A stretch of DNA of 64,000 nt. Source: Roseiarcus sp963798015 (GTDB lineage Bacteria > Pseudomonadota > Alphaproteobacteria > Rhizobiales > Beijerinckiaceae). The stretch spans positions 124,001 to 188,000 of the forward strand of contig CAWCSA010000005.1 of NCBI GenBank assembly GCA_963798015.1, written 5' to 3'. The translations under genes and the position numbers were made by a program. Under the pieces are notes generated by a model. That model was not told the origin of the DNA and ran no database searches. It saw only the letters and a program-made list of their open reading frames with translations. This document shows, in pieces, positions 8,479-18,400 of the stretch (positions within the stretch are counted from its first letter, which is position 1; each line of letters opens with the position of its first letter).

Positions 8479-9549
8479 CTATCCGTCCGCCCCCAGCCGA
8501 TCGGCGTAGGCGTGGGGAGCGCCCTGCGGGTCCGTGACAATATGCTCTCCATCTTCGCCGCCATGGATCCATTGCGGCCCGATCGGCGCTTTGCCATGGC
8601 CGCCCGGGATATCGAGCATGTAGGTCGGCGTCGCCAGCCCCGAGAGACGAGAGCGCAAGACCCGCATCAGTTCCTGCCCCCTGGCGATCGGCACCCGCCA
8701 GTGCGACGTGCCGGGCGCGAGATCGCCGTGATGCAGATAGTAAGGCTTCACCCGCGCCTCGACGAAGGCTCGCATCAGGTCGATGAGCGTTTCCGGGTCG
8801 TCGTTGACGCCCTTCAAAAGCACGGTCTGGCTGACCAGCATCGCGCCTTCCGCCGCCAGGCGGCGACAGGCGGAGCGCGCGCTTTCGGTGAGTTCGCGCG
8901 CATGGTTGGCGTGCACCGCGACCACCGTCGTCTTGCCTTCGGCGACCAGAGCGCGCGCCACCGCCTTCGTCACCCGCTCAGGCGCGGCGACAGGCAGGCG
9001 CGTGTGCCAGCGCAGCACTTTGACGTGGTCGATTGCCGCGAGCGCTTGGGTCGCCTCGGCGATGCGGCGGGGGGATAGTGTCAAGGGGTCGCCGCCGGTC
9101 AATATGACCTCCCAAATCCCCTCATGGGCCCGCACGTAGTCGATTGCCCTCGCGAAGTCCTCTGCGCTCAGGGTTCCCGAGCCGGGGCCTACCCGCTCGC
9201 GGCGAAAGCAGAAGCGGCAATAGACGGCGCAAACCGCGACCAGCTTGATCAAGACCCGATCGGGATAGCGATGCACCAGCCCCTCAACGGGGCTCATGGC
9301 GTCGTCGCCGATGGGATCGTCGCGCTCGGCGGGATCGCGAATGAGCTCGCGCGCGTCGGGCACGAACTGGCGCGCGATCGGGTCGCTAGGATCCTTGGGC
9401 CTGACGAGGGCGGCGAGCGCCGGCGTAAGGCCGATCGCGTAGCGGTTGGCGACGGCCTCGAGCGTGTGAAGCTGTTCCGGCTCGGCCAGGCCCGCCTCGA
9501 CGAGATCCTCGGGGCTGGTCAGGCGGCGGCGTTGGCTTCCTGAGGTCAT
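8479..9549 (-). CDS. Lysine-2,3-aminomutase-like radical SAM protein (KamA/EpmB family)
   Basis: 356 residues. Radical SAM cluster motif CX3CX2C is Cys107, Cys111, Cys114 (VCAVYCRFCFRRE), followed by EVILTGGDPLTL, the usual SAM-contact segment, and PYYLHHGDLAPGTSHWRV, the KamA/EpmB PLP-and-substrate region. The C-terminus YMLDIPGGHGKAP contains the PLP-binding Lys environment (GGHGK). EpmB works on elongation factor P lysine; in alphaproteobacteria these genes usually neighbour epmA and efp, which are absent here, so EF-P modification is likely but not shown by context. ATG at 9549 gives the expected N-terminus. Confidence 0.88.
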   Translation of the reverse strand: MTSGSQRRRLTSPEDLVEAGLAEPEQLHTLEAVANRYAIGLTPALAALVRPKDPSDPIARQFVPDARELIRDPAERDDPIGDDAMSPVEGLVHRYPDRVLIKLVAVCAVYCRFCFRRERVGPGSGTLSAEDFARAIDYVRAHEGIWEVILTGGDPLTLSPRRIAEATQALAAIDHVKVLRWHTRLPVAAPERVTKAVARALVAEGKTTVVAVHANHARELTESARSACRRLAAEGAMLVSQTVLLKGVNDDPETLIDLMRAFVEARVKPYYLHHGDLAPGTSHWRVPIARGQELMRVLRSRLSGLATPTYMLDIPGGHGKAPIGPQWIHGGEDGEHIVTDPQGAPHAYADRLGADG

Positions 9550-9746
9550 TCGACTTCACGATAAGGGAGAGACACGGGCGGAGCGCGACGCCGTTCGCTT
9601 TACCGGGCCCAGTTATGGGAACTGCGGCGAGATCGCAAGGCGGGCGCGCACGCCTTCGCGACAAGCAGCAATGCCCCCACGCCTTTGCTATGACTTCATC
9701 CCTATCGAGGAAGCGGCTGCAGGTCCCCGCAACCGGTTATCGACCG

Positions 9747-9980
9747 CTATGGAACGTTCTCACTGTTCACCCCGAAGCCTTTCCACCGGGACGGCGCGGG
9801 ACGCGTGCTCGCCCGGTCATCGTGCTTGGGCAACGTGAAGCGGTCCAAAATTTCACCGACGAGCAAGTGCGCCTGCGCCGCCGTCAAGCCCTCGGCGATC
9901 ACCTTTGCGTCGATACGCAGACGAAACATTGTCCGCGAGTCGCCAATCGTTTCAGCCTCAACCACGATCTGGCGCAGCAT
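9747..9980 (-). CDS. Small protein of unknown function
   Basis: 77 residues from ATG 9980, chosen because GAGGGGAGAG directly precedes it. Sequence MLRQIVVEAETIGDSRTMF then RLRIDAKVIAEGLTAAQAHLL predicts a beta-rich start followed by an amphipathic helix. It overlaps the 3' end of the next upstream small gene (9958-10272) by 23 bases, as expected of translationally coupled genes. Family not recognised. Confidence 0.5.
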   Translation of the reverse strand: MLRQIVVEAETIGDSRTMFRLRIDAKVIAEGLTAAQAHLLVGEILDRFTLPKHDDRASTRPAPSRWKGFGVNSENVP

Positions 9981-10272
9981 CTCTCCCCTCGGCCGCAAAG
10001 CTTTGGATAGTGCGCTTACCAATAATTAAACGAAATGTCTCATCACCCGGTTCCAACTCCGGTCGATAAATTCCCGTTCTCCGGTCCCCTAGGAAGGTGA
10101 GGCCGTCGCTCCGGGCCACGCCTCTGAGGGTTATCCTAACGGGGAACGCCGGCGCCCGGATCGCCTCCCAGGACCGTGGCGGGCGATAGCCGACGCCTCC
10201 CGCGGACGAGCGCGTGGCAACAGATTGGGCATCGCCAGGCCGCGGCCCTTCCCGTTCCCAACGATCGAACAT
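9958..10272 (-). CDS. Possible small protein of unknown function
   Basis: 104 residues from ATG 10272 (an ATG at 10308 is an alternative). The long minus-strand frame here extends through iorA-like sequence to 10791, but only this 5'-divergent portion reads like protein: MFDRWEREGPRPGDAQ, then a beta-like stretch RITLRGVARSDGLTFLGDRR and RPELEPGDETFRLIIGKRT. It ends inside the following small gene, suggesting a two-gene unit divergent from the 2Fe-2S subunit gene at 10382. No family recognised; a chance frame remains possible. Confidence 0.4.
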   Translation of the reverse strand: MFDRWEREGPRPGDAQSVATRSSAGGVGYRPPRSWEAIRAPAFPVRITLRGVARSDGLTFLGDRRTGIYRPELEPGDETFRLIIGKRTIQSFAAEGRDAAPDRG

Positions 10273-10381
10273 ATCTTCTGAGAAGGCCGATTGTCGGGAA
10301 GCCGCCATTGGGTCTGTGGATGGGCGGCGTCGCTTAGGGGCCCTTGTGAGCATAGGGTACGCGAATAGGACGAAGGCGGGT

Positions 10382-10840
10382 GTGGCCAGCACGATCAAAG
10401 TCAATGGCGTCGATCGCACGGTCGATGTCGAAAGCGACACGCCGCTCCTTTGGGTGTTGCGCGATGTCCTCGGCATGACCGGTACTAAGTTCGGCTGCGG
10501 CATAGCGCAATGTGGCGTGTGCACGGTGCAGATCGATGGCGAACCGGTCCGCTCGTGTCTGCTGCCGGTCGGCTCGATCGGCGACCGAAAGGTCACCACC
10601 ATCGAGGGAATCGGCGCAACTGAGGCCGGACGTAAGATCCAGAAGGCCTGGCTGGACCTCGAGGTCGTGCAATGCGGATATTGCCAGTCCGGCCAGATCA
10701 TGTCCGCCAGCGCTTTGCTGGCCAAGACACCCGATCCGAAGGATTCCGACATCGACGCGGCCATGGCCGGAAACATTTGCCGGTGCGGCACCTACGTGCG
10801 CATCCGCGCAGCAATCAAGCAAGCCGCCAGGTCGGCCTGA
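10382..10840 (+). CDS. (2Fe-2S)-binding subunit of a molybdenum hydroxylase (IorA/CoxS type)
   Basis: 152 residues from GTG 10382; upstream in-frame residues do not match the family. Plant-type ferredoxin domain with cysteines in FGCGIAQCGVCTV and SCLLPVG binds the first 2Fe-2S cluster; the helical C-terminal domain has QCGYCQSGQIM and NICRCGTY for the second. This is the small electron-transfer subunit of two-subunit xanthine-oxidase-family enzymes such as isoquinoline 1-oxidoreductase or membrane-linked aldehyde dehydrogenase. Its partner, the molybdopterin subunit, starts at 11703 but is now separated by an IS element; a cytochrome c gene ends the set. Confidence 0.93.
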   Translation: MASTIKVNGVDRTVDVESDTPLLWVLRDVLGMTGTKFGCGIAQCGVCTVQIDGEPVRSCLLPVGSIGDRKVTTIEGIGATEAGRKIQKAWLDLEVVQCGYCQSGQIMSASALLAKTPDPKDSDIDAAMAGNICRCGTYVRIRAAIKQAARSA

Positions 10841-10850
10841 AGGAGACTAG

Positions 10851-11694
10851 GGGCTGTCCTCAATTAGGGGATTCGCGAATCGGGTAAAGCGTGATTCATA
10901 GGGAGCCTTCTTTTTGGGAGGCTTTCGGTGCGGCGCTACGGATTGCGCGACGACCAGTTTGCGCGGATTGAACATTTGCTGCCGGGTCGTCCGGGACATG
11001 TCGGACGCAATAGCGAATTGGGCAATCGACTTTTCGTTGAGGCGGTGATTTGGAAATTTCGGTCGGGTGCGCCGTGGCGCGATCTGCCCGAGCGGTTCGG
11101 CCACTGGAAGACCATTCACACGCGGTTCTCGCGGTGGGCGGAGAACGGCGTATGGGAGAGTCTTTTCAAGACGTTGGCTGACGATCCGGACAACGAATAC
11201 GCGATGATCGACGCCACCATCGTTCGCGCGCATCAGCATAGTGCGGGCGCACTCAAAAAGGGGGTCTCGATCAAGCCATAGGCCGCTCGCGCGGCGGCCT
11301 GACCACCAAGATCCATGTGATTGTCGACGCCTTGGGCAACCCGTTGGCGCTTCGCCTCACCGGCGGCCAAGTCCACGACATCACCCAGGCTGAAGCCCTC
11401 GCGGCTGAGGTGAAGCCCGAAGCCCTCCTCGGCGACAAGGGCTACGACGCCGGCGCCTTCATCGAGAGCCTCGAAGTGCGCGCCATCAAGCCGGTCATCC
11501 CGCCAAAGTCGAACCGCAAGGTCGCTCGCGATTGCGACTTCGCCCTCTACGCCGAACGCAATCTCATCGAGCGTTTCTTTCAATTCATCAAACAGTTCCG
11601 AGGCATCGCGACCCGCTACGAAAAAACCGCACGCAATTACCTCGCCGGCCTCCATTTGGTCTGCGCCCTGGCTTGGCTCAAATGAGGACACGCT
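10851..11694 (+). mobile_element. IS5-family (IS427 group) insertion sequence with CTAG target duplication
   Basis: 844-bp element inserted between the 2Fe-2S and molybdopterin subunit genes. Target site duplication CTAG is present at 10847-10850 and 11695-11698, the YTAR type expected of the IS427 group. Imperfect terminal inverted repeats: left GGGCTGTCCTCAATT, right (reverse complement) AGCGTGTCCTCATTT. It carries two overlapping transposase frames. The intact TSD indicates a fairly recent single insertion. Confidence 0.92.
10928..11685 (+). CDS. IS5-family transposase, programmed -1 frameshift
   Basis: Frame 1 covers 10928-11281 (DUF4096-type N-terminal domain, LRDDQFARIEHLLPGRPG, with the first catalytic Asp in YAMIDATIVRAH). 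Frame 2 is shifted by -1 and ends at 11685, carrying GDKGYDAGAF and the last catalytic Glu region RNLIERFFQFIKQF. The slippery sequence AAAAAGGGGG at 11255-11264 is where ribosomes would shift, joining KKG to the downstream GRSRGGLTTK. All DDE motifs are present, so the transposase looks functional. Confidence 0.92.
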
Positions 11695-11702
11695 CTAGAG
11701 CA

Positions 11703-13870
11703 ATGACCTCGATCTCCTCTGCCCCGAAGCTCACCCGTCGCACGCTCGTGAAGGCGACAGCCGCCGCAGGCGGCGCCCTTGTCCTCAGCCTCTTCTTTCC
11801 CAGGCTCAACGCCGTGCTCGCGGCGGAGCCGGACGCGGACTTCGCGCCGAATGCTTTCGTGCGCATCGAGCCCGATGGCAAGGTCACCTTCACAATCCCG
11901 CAAGCGAGATGGGGCAGGGCATCTACACCGCCCTCTCAATGATCCTCGCAGAGGAGCTTGATGCGCCTTTCGAGCATGTGATCGCGGTGGCGGCGCCGCC
12001 GAACGACAAGCTTTACGGGAACCCGCTTCTTGGGTTCCAGGTGACTGGCGGCTCAACCTCCGTCCGCGCCTTCTGGAAGCCTATGCGAATCGCCGGCGCG
12101 GCCGCGCGCGTCATGCTGGTGCAGGCCGCGGCGGCGAAGTGGAATGTCGATCCATCATCCTGCCGGACAGAGAGCGGTGAGGTCTTGCATGATGCGAGCG
12201 GGCAGAAGGCGCCTTACGGCGAGCTTGTGCAGGCGGCGGCGGCTTTAACGCCGCCGCAGAATCCCCCGCTCAAGCCCGCGGCGAATTTCAAGCTCATCGG
12301 CAAATCCTTGAAGCGGCTCGATACGCCCGACAAGGTCAATGGCAAAGCCGTCTACGGAATGGACGCCCGCCCTGAGGGCGTGAAGATCGCAACCCTCGCG
12401 AGCTGCCCGGTCTTCGGCGGCAAGGTCGCGCATGTCGACGACGAGCGGGCGAAGACCATGCCGGGGGTCCGGCAGGTCATCGTTCTCGACGATCTCGTCG
12501 CGGTGGTCGGCGATCACATGTGGGCCGCCAAGCAGGGCCTCGACGCCCTCGACATCGCCTGGGACGAAGGCCCGAACGCCGCCGTCTCGACCGCCGACGT
12601 GCTCAACGGCCTCGTTGCGGCGAGCGAAAAAGCGGGCGCGGTCGCGAAATCGACCGGCGACATCGCCAAGGCTTTGGACGAGGGAACGAAACTCGAGGCG
12701 ACCTATCACGTGCCGTTCCTCGCCCATGCGCCGATGGAGCCCATGAACTGCACCGTGCACGTTCGTCCGGACGCCTGCGAGATCTGGGTCGGCAATCAGG
12801 TCATCACCCGCGCGCAGGGGATTGCCGCGAAGCTGACGGGCCTGCCGCTCGAAAAGGTCATCGTCCACAATCACCTCATTGGCGGGGGCTTCGGCCGGCG
12901 GCTCGAGGTCGATTACATCGGCAAGGCCGTGCGCATCGCGCAGAAAGTCGAGGGGCCGGTGAAGGTCGTCTGGACCCGCGAGGAGGACATTCAGCAGGCG
13001 CTCTACCGCCCCTTCTACTTCGACCGTTTCGAGGCGAGCCTCTCGAACGGCAGGATCGCGGCGTGGAGCCACAGGATCGCGGGCTCGTCGGTGCTCGCCC
13101 GCTGGGCGCCGCCCGCCTTCAAGAACGGGATCGACGGAGACGCGGTCGACGGCGCCGTTGATTTTCCCTACGACACGCCGAACCTCCACGTCGAATATGT
13201 CCATGCGGAGCCGCCCGGCGTGCCGACCTGCTTCTGGCGGAGCGTGGGGCCGGGACACAATATTTTCGTCGTCGAGAGTTTCGTCGACGAGCTGGCTCAC
13301 GCCGCGGGTCAAGATCCAGTCGCTTTTCGGCGAGCGCATCTCGCGAAGGAGCCTCGGCTTCTCTCCTGCCTCAATCTTGCGGCGGAAAAGGCAGGCTGGG
13401 GAAGCGTTCTTCCCTCGCGGGTCGGACTCGGAGTGGCCTGCCAGAGCGTGTTCGGCTCCTATGTCGCGGCGATTCTGGAGGCGGAGGTCGACAACGACGG
13501 CGAGATCGCGATCCGCCGCGTGACGGCGGCGGTCGATTGCGGCACGGTCGTCAATCCCGACAGTGTCGAGGCGCAGATCCAGGGCGGCCTTATCTTCGGG
13601 CTCACGGCCGCCCTCTATGACGAGATCACGATCGCCAAAGGCCGGGTGCAGCAGAGCAACTTCAACAATTACCGGATGATGCGGATCAACGAAACGCCGG
13701 CCATTGAAGTCCATCTGGTGCGAAACGGCGAGGCGCCGGGCGGCATCGGCGAACCGGGCACTTCGATCGCCGGCCCCGCGCTCGCCAACGCGCTGTTCGC
13801 AGCAACCGGGGTTCGGTTGCGAAGCCTTCCCGTCGATCGCAAGCAACTTGCGCCGAGGAAAGCCGCGTGA
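11703..13870 (+). pseudogene. Molybdopterin-binding subunit of xanthine-dehydrogenase-family enzyme, frameshifted
   Basis: Large catalytic subunit (IorB/aldehyde dehydrogenase type). It starts at ATG 11703 with a Tat signal (TRRTLVKATAAAGGALVLSL) and runs in that frame to about 11904, where one base appears missing in GCGAGATG; the rest (11909-13870, 653 residues) continues in another frame from EMGQGIYTALSMI. Molybdopterin contacts MGQG, GGGFGRR and the end motif GGIGEPGT are present. The gene's own ribosome-binding site AAGGAGA now lies on the far side of the IS (10840-10846). Together these predict little or no product, unless the frameshift is a sequencing error. Confidence 0.85.
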
Positions 13871-15207
13871 GGACCTTCTGGCGCATCCTGCTTGCGGTGG
13901 CCGTGATCGTCGCCGTCGCGGCCCTCGGATTCGTCGGCTGGAACGTCTTTGGCCCCGGGCCAACCGATTTCGCGGGCCGGGACCGGGTCGCGGTTAGCGA
14001 CTATAAGCACGCCGATCCGACCGGCGTTCCTGCGAGCCTCAAGGACGTGAGCCTCCTCGACCGGGGGCGCTATCTCATCCGCGCTGCCGATTGCGAGGCC
14101 TGCCATACGGCAATTGGCGGCCAGCCTTTCGCCGGCGGCAGGGCGTTCGTCCTGCCCTTCGGCACGATGTATTCGACCAACATCACGCCCGACAAGGACA
14201 CCGGCATCGGCCAGTACACCGATTCGGATTTTCTCGCAGCGGTCCATCGCGGCGTGCGGCGTGACGGCGCGCCGCTTTACCCCGCAATGCCCTTCGCCAG
14301 TTACACCTACCTGACGGACGCTGACGCGCTCGCTATCAAGGCCTATCTCTTCAGCCTCAAGCCGATCAGTGCCCCCGCGATTCCGAATACCTTTGCGTTT
14401 CCGTTCGATCAGCGCTGGGCGATGGGCGTATGGGCGATGATGTTCAACGCGAACCGGCGCTTCGAGCCGCACGCCAGTCAAAGCGCGGAGTGGAACCGCG
14501 GCGCCTATCTGGTCGAGGCGCTTGCCCATTGCGGCGAACGCCATACGCCACGCAATCTATTCCAGGCGCTGGACAACCGCCGCAAATTCGCCGGCGCCGT
14601 CACCGGCGGCTGGCGGGCCTACAACATAACGAGCGATCCGACGAGTGGCGTCGGCGACTGGACCGAACAGGCGCTGGCGCATTATCTCGCAACGGGACAC
14701 GCCGAGGGGCGCGGCACGGCAGCAGGGCCGATGGGCGAAGCCGTCGACCTCAGCCTGGTCCATCTGACCAGCGAAGACATTGCCGCCATGGTCACTTATC
14801 TTCGCGCGGTACCACCGATCGCCAATCCGGATCTGCCAGCGCCCCGAGCGCCGAACGCGATCGCGGCGCACGAACCGGGAGCAAGTGGCCATCCGCTAGG
14901 CGAGCAGATCTACGCGGAAGCCTGCGCAAGCTGCCATGGATGGACGGGCAAGAGCCCTATATCCGGCCTCGCGACGATCGCGGGCGCGCGCTCGGTCAAC
15001 GATCCGTCGGGCGTCAATGTCGCGCAAGTCATCCTGTTCGGAGGAGGGCGCCGGCCGGGCGAAGCGGGGATGGCGATGCCGGCCTTCGGCGACGCCTATT
15101 CGGACGCCGAGATCGCCGCCGCCGCAAACTATGTCACGGCGCGGTTCGGCGCCGTGGGTTCGCGCCTAACGGCCGAGAACGTCGCCTCGCTCCGGCTCAC
15201 CCGGTAA
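13867..15207 (+). CDS. Three-domain cytochrome c with a damaged second haem site
   Basis: 446 residues, overlapping the end of the molybdopterin subunit by 4 bases. An N-terminal helix (residues 5-25) anchors it to the membrane facing the periplasm. Three cytochrome c domains are recognisable: CEACH at 76-80, CASCH at 353-357, and between them HCGERHTPRN where CXXCH is expected at 222-226. Codon 225 is CGC (Arg) at 14539-14541 instead of TGC (Cys), so haem 2 would lack one thioether link. Proteins of this type pass electrons from IorAB-like or alcohol/aldehyde dehydrogenases to the respiratory chain. Confidence 0.9.
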   Translation: MRTFWRILLAVAVIVAVAALGFVGWNVFGPGPTDFAGRDRVAVSDYKHADPTGVPASLKDVSLLDRGRYLIRAADCEACHTAIGGQPFAGGRAFVLPFGTMYSTNITPDKDTGIGQYTDSDFLAAVHRGVRRDGAPLYPAMPFASYTYLTDADALAIKAYLFSLKPISAPAIPNTFAFPFDQRWAMGVWAMMFNANRRFEPHASQSAEWNRGAYLVEALAHCGERHTPRNLFQALDNRRKFAGAVTGGWRAYNITSDPTSGVGDWTEQALAHYLATGHAEGRGTAAGPMGEAVDLSLVHLTSEDIAAMVTYLRAVPPIANPDLPAPRAPNAIAAHEPGASGHPLGEQIYAEACASCHGWTGKSPISGLATIAGARSVNDPSGVNVAQVILFGGGRRPGEAGMAMPAFGDAYSDAEIAAAANYVTARFGAVGSRLTAENVASLRLTR

Positions 15208-15494
15208 CGGATCACCTGGCCGCTCCACGATCTGCGCTTGTGGCTCGCGATCCGACCGTTTGCGCCTTCCCACCCGCTCATGCCTCTCGTTGGCGGCGCC
15301 TTGCGTCAGCCGGGGCGCGACAATGAGCGCGCGCCCGGTCACTTCCTGGAGAGGTCAACAGAATTTGATGACGCACTGCAGCAATCCGAGACTATATCTT
15401 GGACGGCGTTGACAGCCCTGCCAGGGCGATGGCGATTTGCCGTCAACCTGGAGCAACATAACGGGCGCAACGATTTAAGGACAGGTTTTGGTTG

Positions 15495-18400
15495 ATGACG
15501 GCCGTCGTCCGGTTAGCTCTTGCGCGCCCCTACACCTTCGTCGTGATGGCGATTTTGGTGATGATTTTCGGCGTGCTGTCGGCCATTCGGACGCCTACCG
15601 ACATCTTTCCCAATATCGGGATTCCCGTCATCTCGGTCGTGTGGGGCTACACCGGCTTGTCGCCCGACGACATGGCAGGCCGAATTATCTCGCCTTACGA
15701 ACGCGTCCTTTCCACCACGGTCAACGATATTGAACACATCGAGTCGCAGTCATTTCCTGGCATGGGCGTTGTCAAAATCTTCTTCCAGCCGAGTGTCGAC
15801 ATCAATGCCGCCCAGGCGCAAGTCACATCAATTTCGCAAACTATTCTGAAACAGCTTCCCGCAGGCGCCACGCCGCCGATCATTCTGGTCTACAACGCAT
15901 CCAGCGTTCCGATCATCCAGCTGGCGTTATCCAGCGACTCTCATTCCCAGGTCGAGCTTTTCGATCTCGCCCAGAACTTTATTCGGCCGCAACTTACGAC
16001 GGTCGCGGGCGCCCAGCTTCCGTTTCCTTATGGCGGGGCGACGCGCCAAGTGCAGATCGACCTCGACCAGAATGCGCTGCGCGCCCACAATCTTTCAGCC
16101 ACGGACATCGGCGCGGCGCTCGCCTTGCAAAACCAGATCAATCCGGTCGGCACGGAGAAAATCGGCAACTACGAATTCACCGTTGATCTCAACGATTTGC
16201 CCAAAGCGGTCGCGGACTTCAACAATTTGCCGGTTAAGGTTGTCAACGGCACGGTCGTGTTCATGCGCGATGTCGCCTACGTCCACGATGGTTCGCCGCC
16301 GCAGACCAATGTCGTGCAGCTCGACGGGCACAAGGGCATTCTGATGTCCGTTCTCAAGATCGGCTCGGCGTCCACGCTCGACATCATCTCTGGCATCAAG
16401 GCCCGCCTTCCCGGAATCGAAGCCACGCTTCCTCCTGGCGTCAACCTCAAGTTCGTTGCGGACCAGTCCGACTTCGTCAGATCTTCCGTCAGCGCCGTCG
16501 TCCGAGAGGGATTGATCGCGGCCACGCTCACAGGGTTAATGATTCTCATCTTTCTCGGCAGCTGGCGATCGACACTCATCATCACGGTTTCGATACCGCT
16601 TGCGGTTCTGAGCTCGTTGACCGTGCTTTCCCTGCTTGGCCAGACCATCAATGTCATGACGCTCGGCGGCCTAGCTCTCGCCGTTGGCATTCTGGTCGAC
16701 GATGCGACCGTCACGATCGAGAACATCAACCGCCACATGGAGCACGGCGAGGATATTTTGACCGCCATTACCAGGGGCGCGAACGAGATCATGCCGCCAG
16801 CGACGGTGGCTTTGTTTTGCATCTGCATCGCCTTCGTACCCCTGCTCACGCTCGGCGGGGTGGCGGGCTATCTCTTCCGTCCGCTGGCGATGGCGGTCGT
16901 CTTCGCGATGATCGCCTCTTACATTCTCACCTACACGCTCGTGCCCACGATGGCGCATTTTTTACTGAAGAATCAGCATCCTCACGGGGCAGGCAGCGAT
17001 TCGGCCGAGCCACGCCGCGTCGGGTTTTTTGGCCGCTTTCAGCAAGGGTTCGAGCATTATTTCGAAGGGTTTCGGCAAGGTTACCTGGGCCTCTTGCGAC
17101 TGGCGCTTGCGCATCGATTCGTCTTCGCTGGCGGGTTCGTCTGCTTCGCCCTGCTGTCGCTTGGCCTCGCCCCATTTCTTGGGCAGGACTTTTTCCCTTC
17201 GATCAATTCCGGCGCAATCAAGATCCATTTGAGGGCGCCGACGGGAACTCGAATCGAGGAAACGACGCGGCTGACCGATCAAGTTGAACAGAAAATTCGT
17301 TCGATCATTCCGCCCGACCAGGTGACGAGCGTCGTCAACAACATCGGCCTGCCAGTGAGCGGCATCAACCTATCGTACCAGAACACAGGAACGATCGGCG
17401 TCTTCGACGCCGATATGCTTGTCAGTTTGCACGAGGGGCCGACCCCCACTGACACTTATGTGAAGACCCTGCGCGAGCAACTTCCGAAGGCTTTTCCGGG
17501 CACCACCTTCTCTTTCCTTCCCGCGGATATTGTCAGCCAGATTCTGAACTTCGGCTCGCCCGCGCCGCTGGACATCCAGATCTCCGGAAAGGACCTCGAC
17601 GCGAGCCGCGCCTTCGCCAACAAACTATTGGCAAAGATTCGTCATGTTCCCGGAATTGCCGATCCGCGTATCCAGGAAGCTTTCCAGGACCCCGCTCTGA
17701 AGGTCGACTTCAACCGCGATTTCGCCGGTGTCGTCGGGCTGACCGAGAACGACGCCTCGACCAGCCTTCAGACAACTCTCTCAGGCAGCACTCAGACGGC
17801 TCCGACCTATTGGCTGAGCCCGAATGGCGTCTCCTACGGCGTTTCGGTCCAAACCCCGCAATATCGCATCGATACGCTTGGAGACCTCAAATATGTGCCG
17901 CTGAGGACTTCCGATTCGACCCAGCTGCTCGGAGGCCTGGCGAGCTTTTCGCCCGAACCGCTCAACGCGATTAACTCGCATTATAACATCCGCAACATCG
18001 TCGATATCTACGCGACGACCCAGGATCGAGATCTTGGCGGCGTCGCCGCGGACGTCCAAAAAATCGTCGAAGACGCGCGCGGCGAACTGCCCAAAGGGTC
18101 GACGGTTACGATACGTGGCCAGGTCGCGACAATGCAGAGCGCCTATTATCAATTGTTCATCGGCTTGGCTTTTTCCGCCGTGCTGATCTATCTTCTGATT
18201 GTCGTAAATTTTCAGTCCTGGCTCGACCCGTTCGTCATCATCACAGCGCTTCCGGCCGCATTGGCGGGAATTGTGTGGATGTTGTTCCTCACGCAGACGG
18301 CCCTGTCGGTTCCGGCATTGACCGGAGCGATCATGTGCATGGGGGTTGCGACGGCGAACAGCATCCTCGTCGTCAGCTTCGCGCGCGAACAGCTCGCGGA

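Noticed and set aside
10273..10791. Extension of the minus-strand small gene across the 2Fe-2S subunit
   Set aside because: This part is antisense to a clearly identified gene and has no protein-like composition; only the portion up to 10308 is kept as possible.
12245..13963. Long minus-strand frame opposite the molybdopterin subunit
   Set aside because: Arg-rich translation typical of antisense to GC-rich genes.
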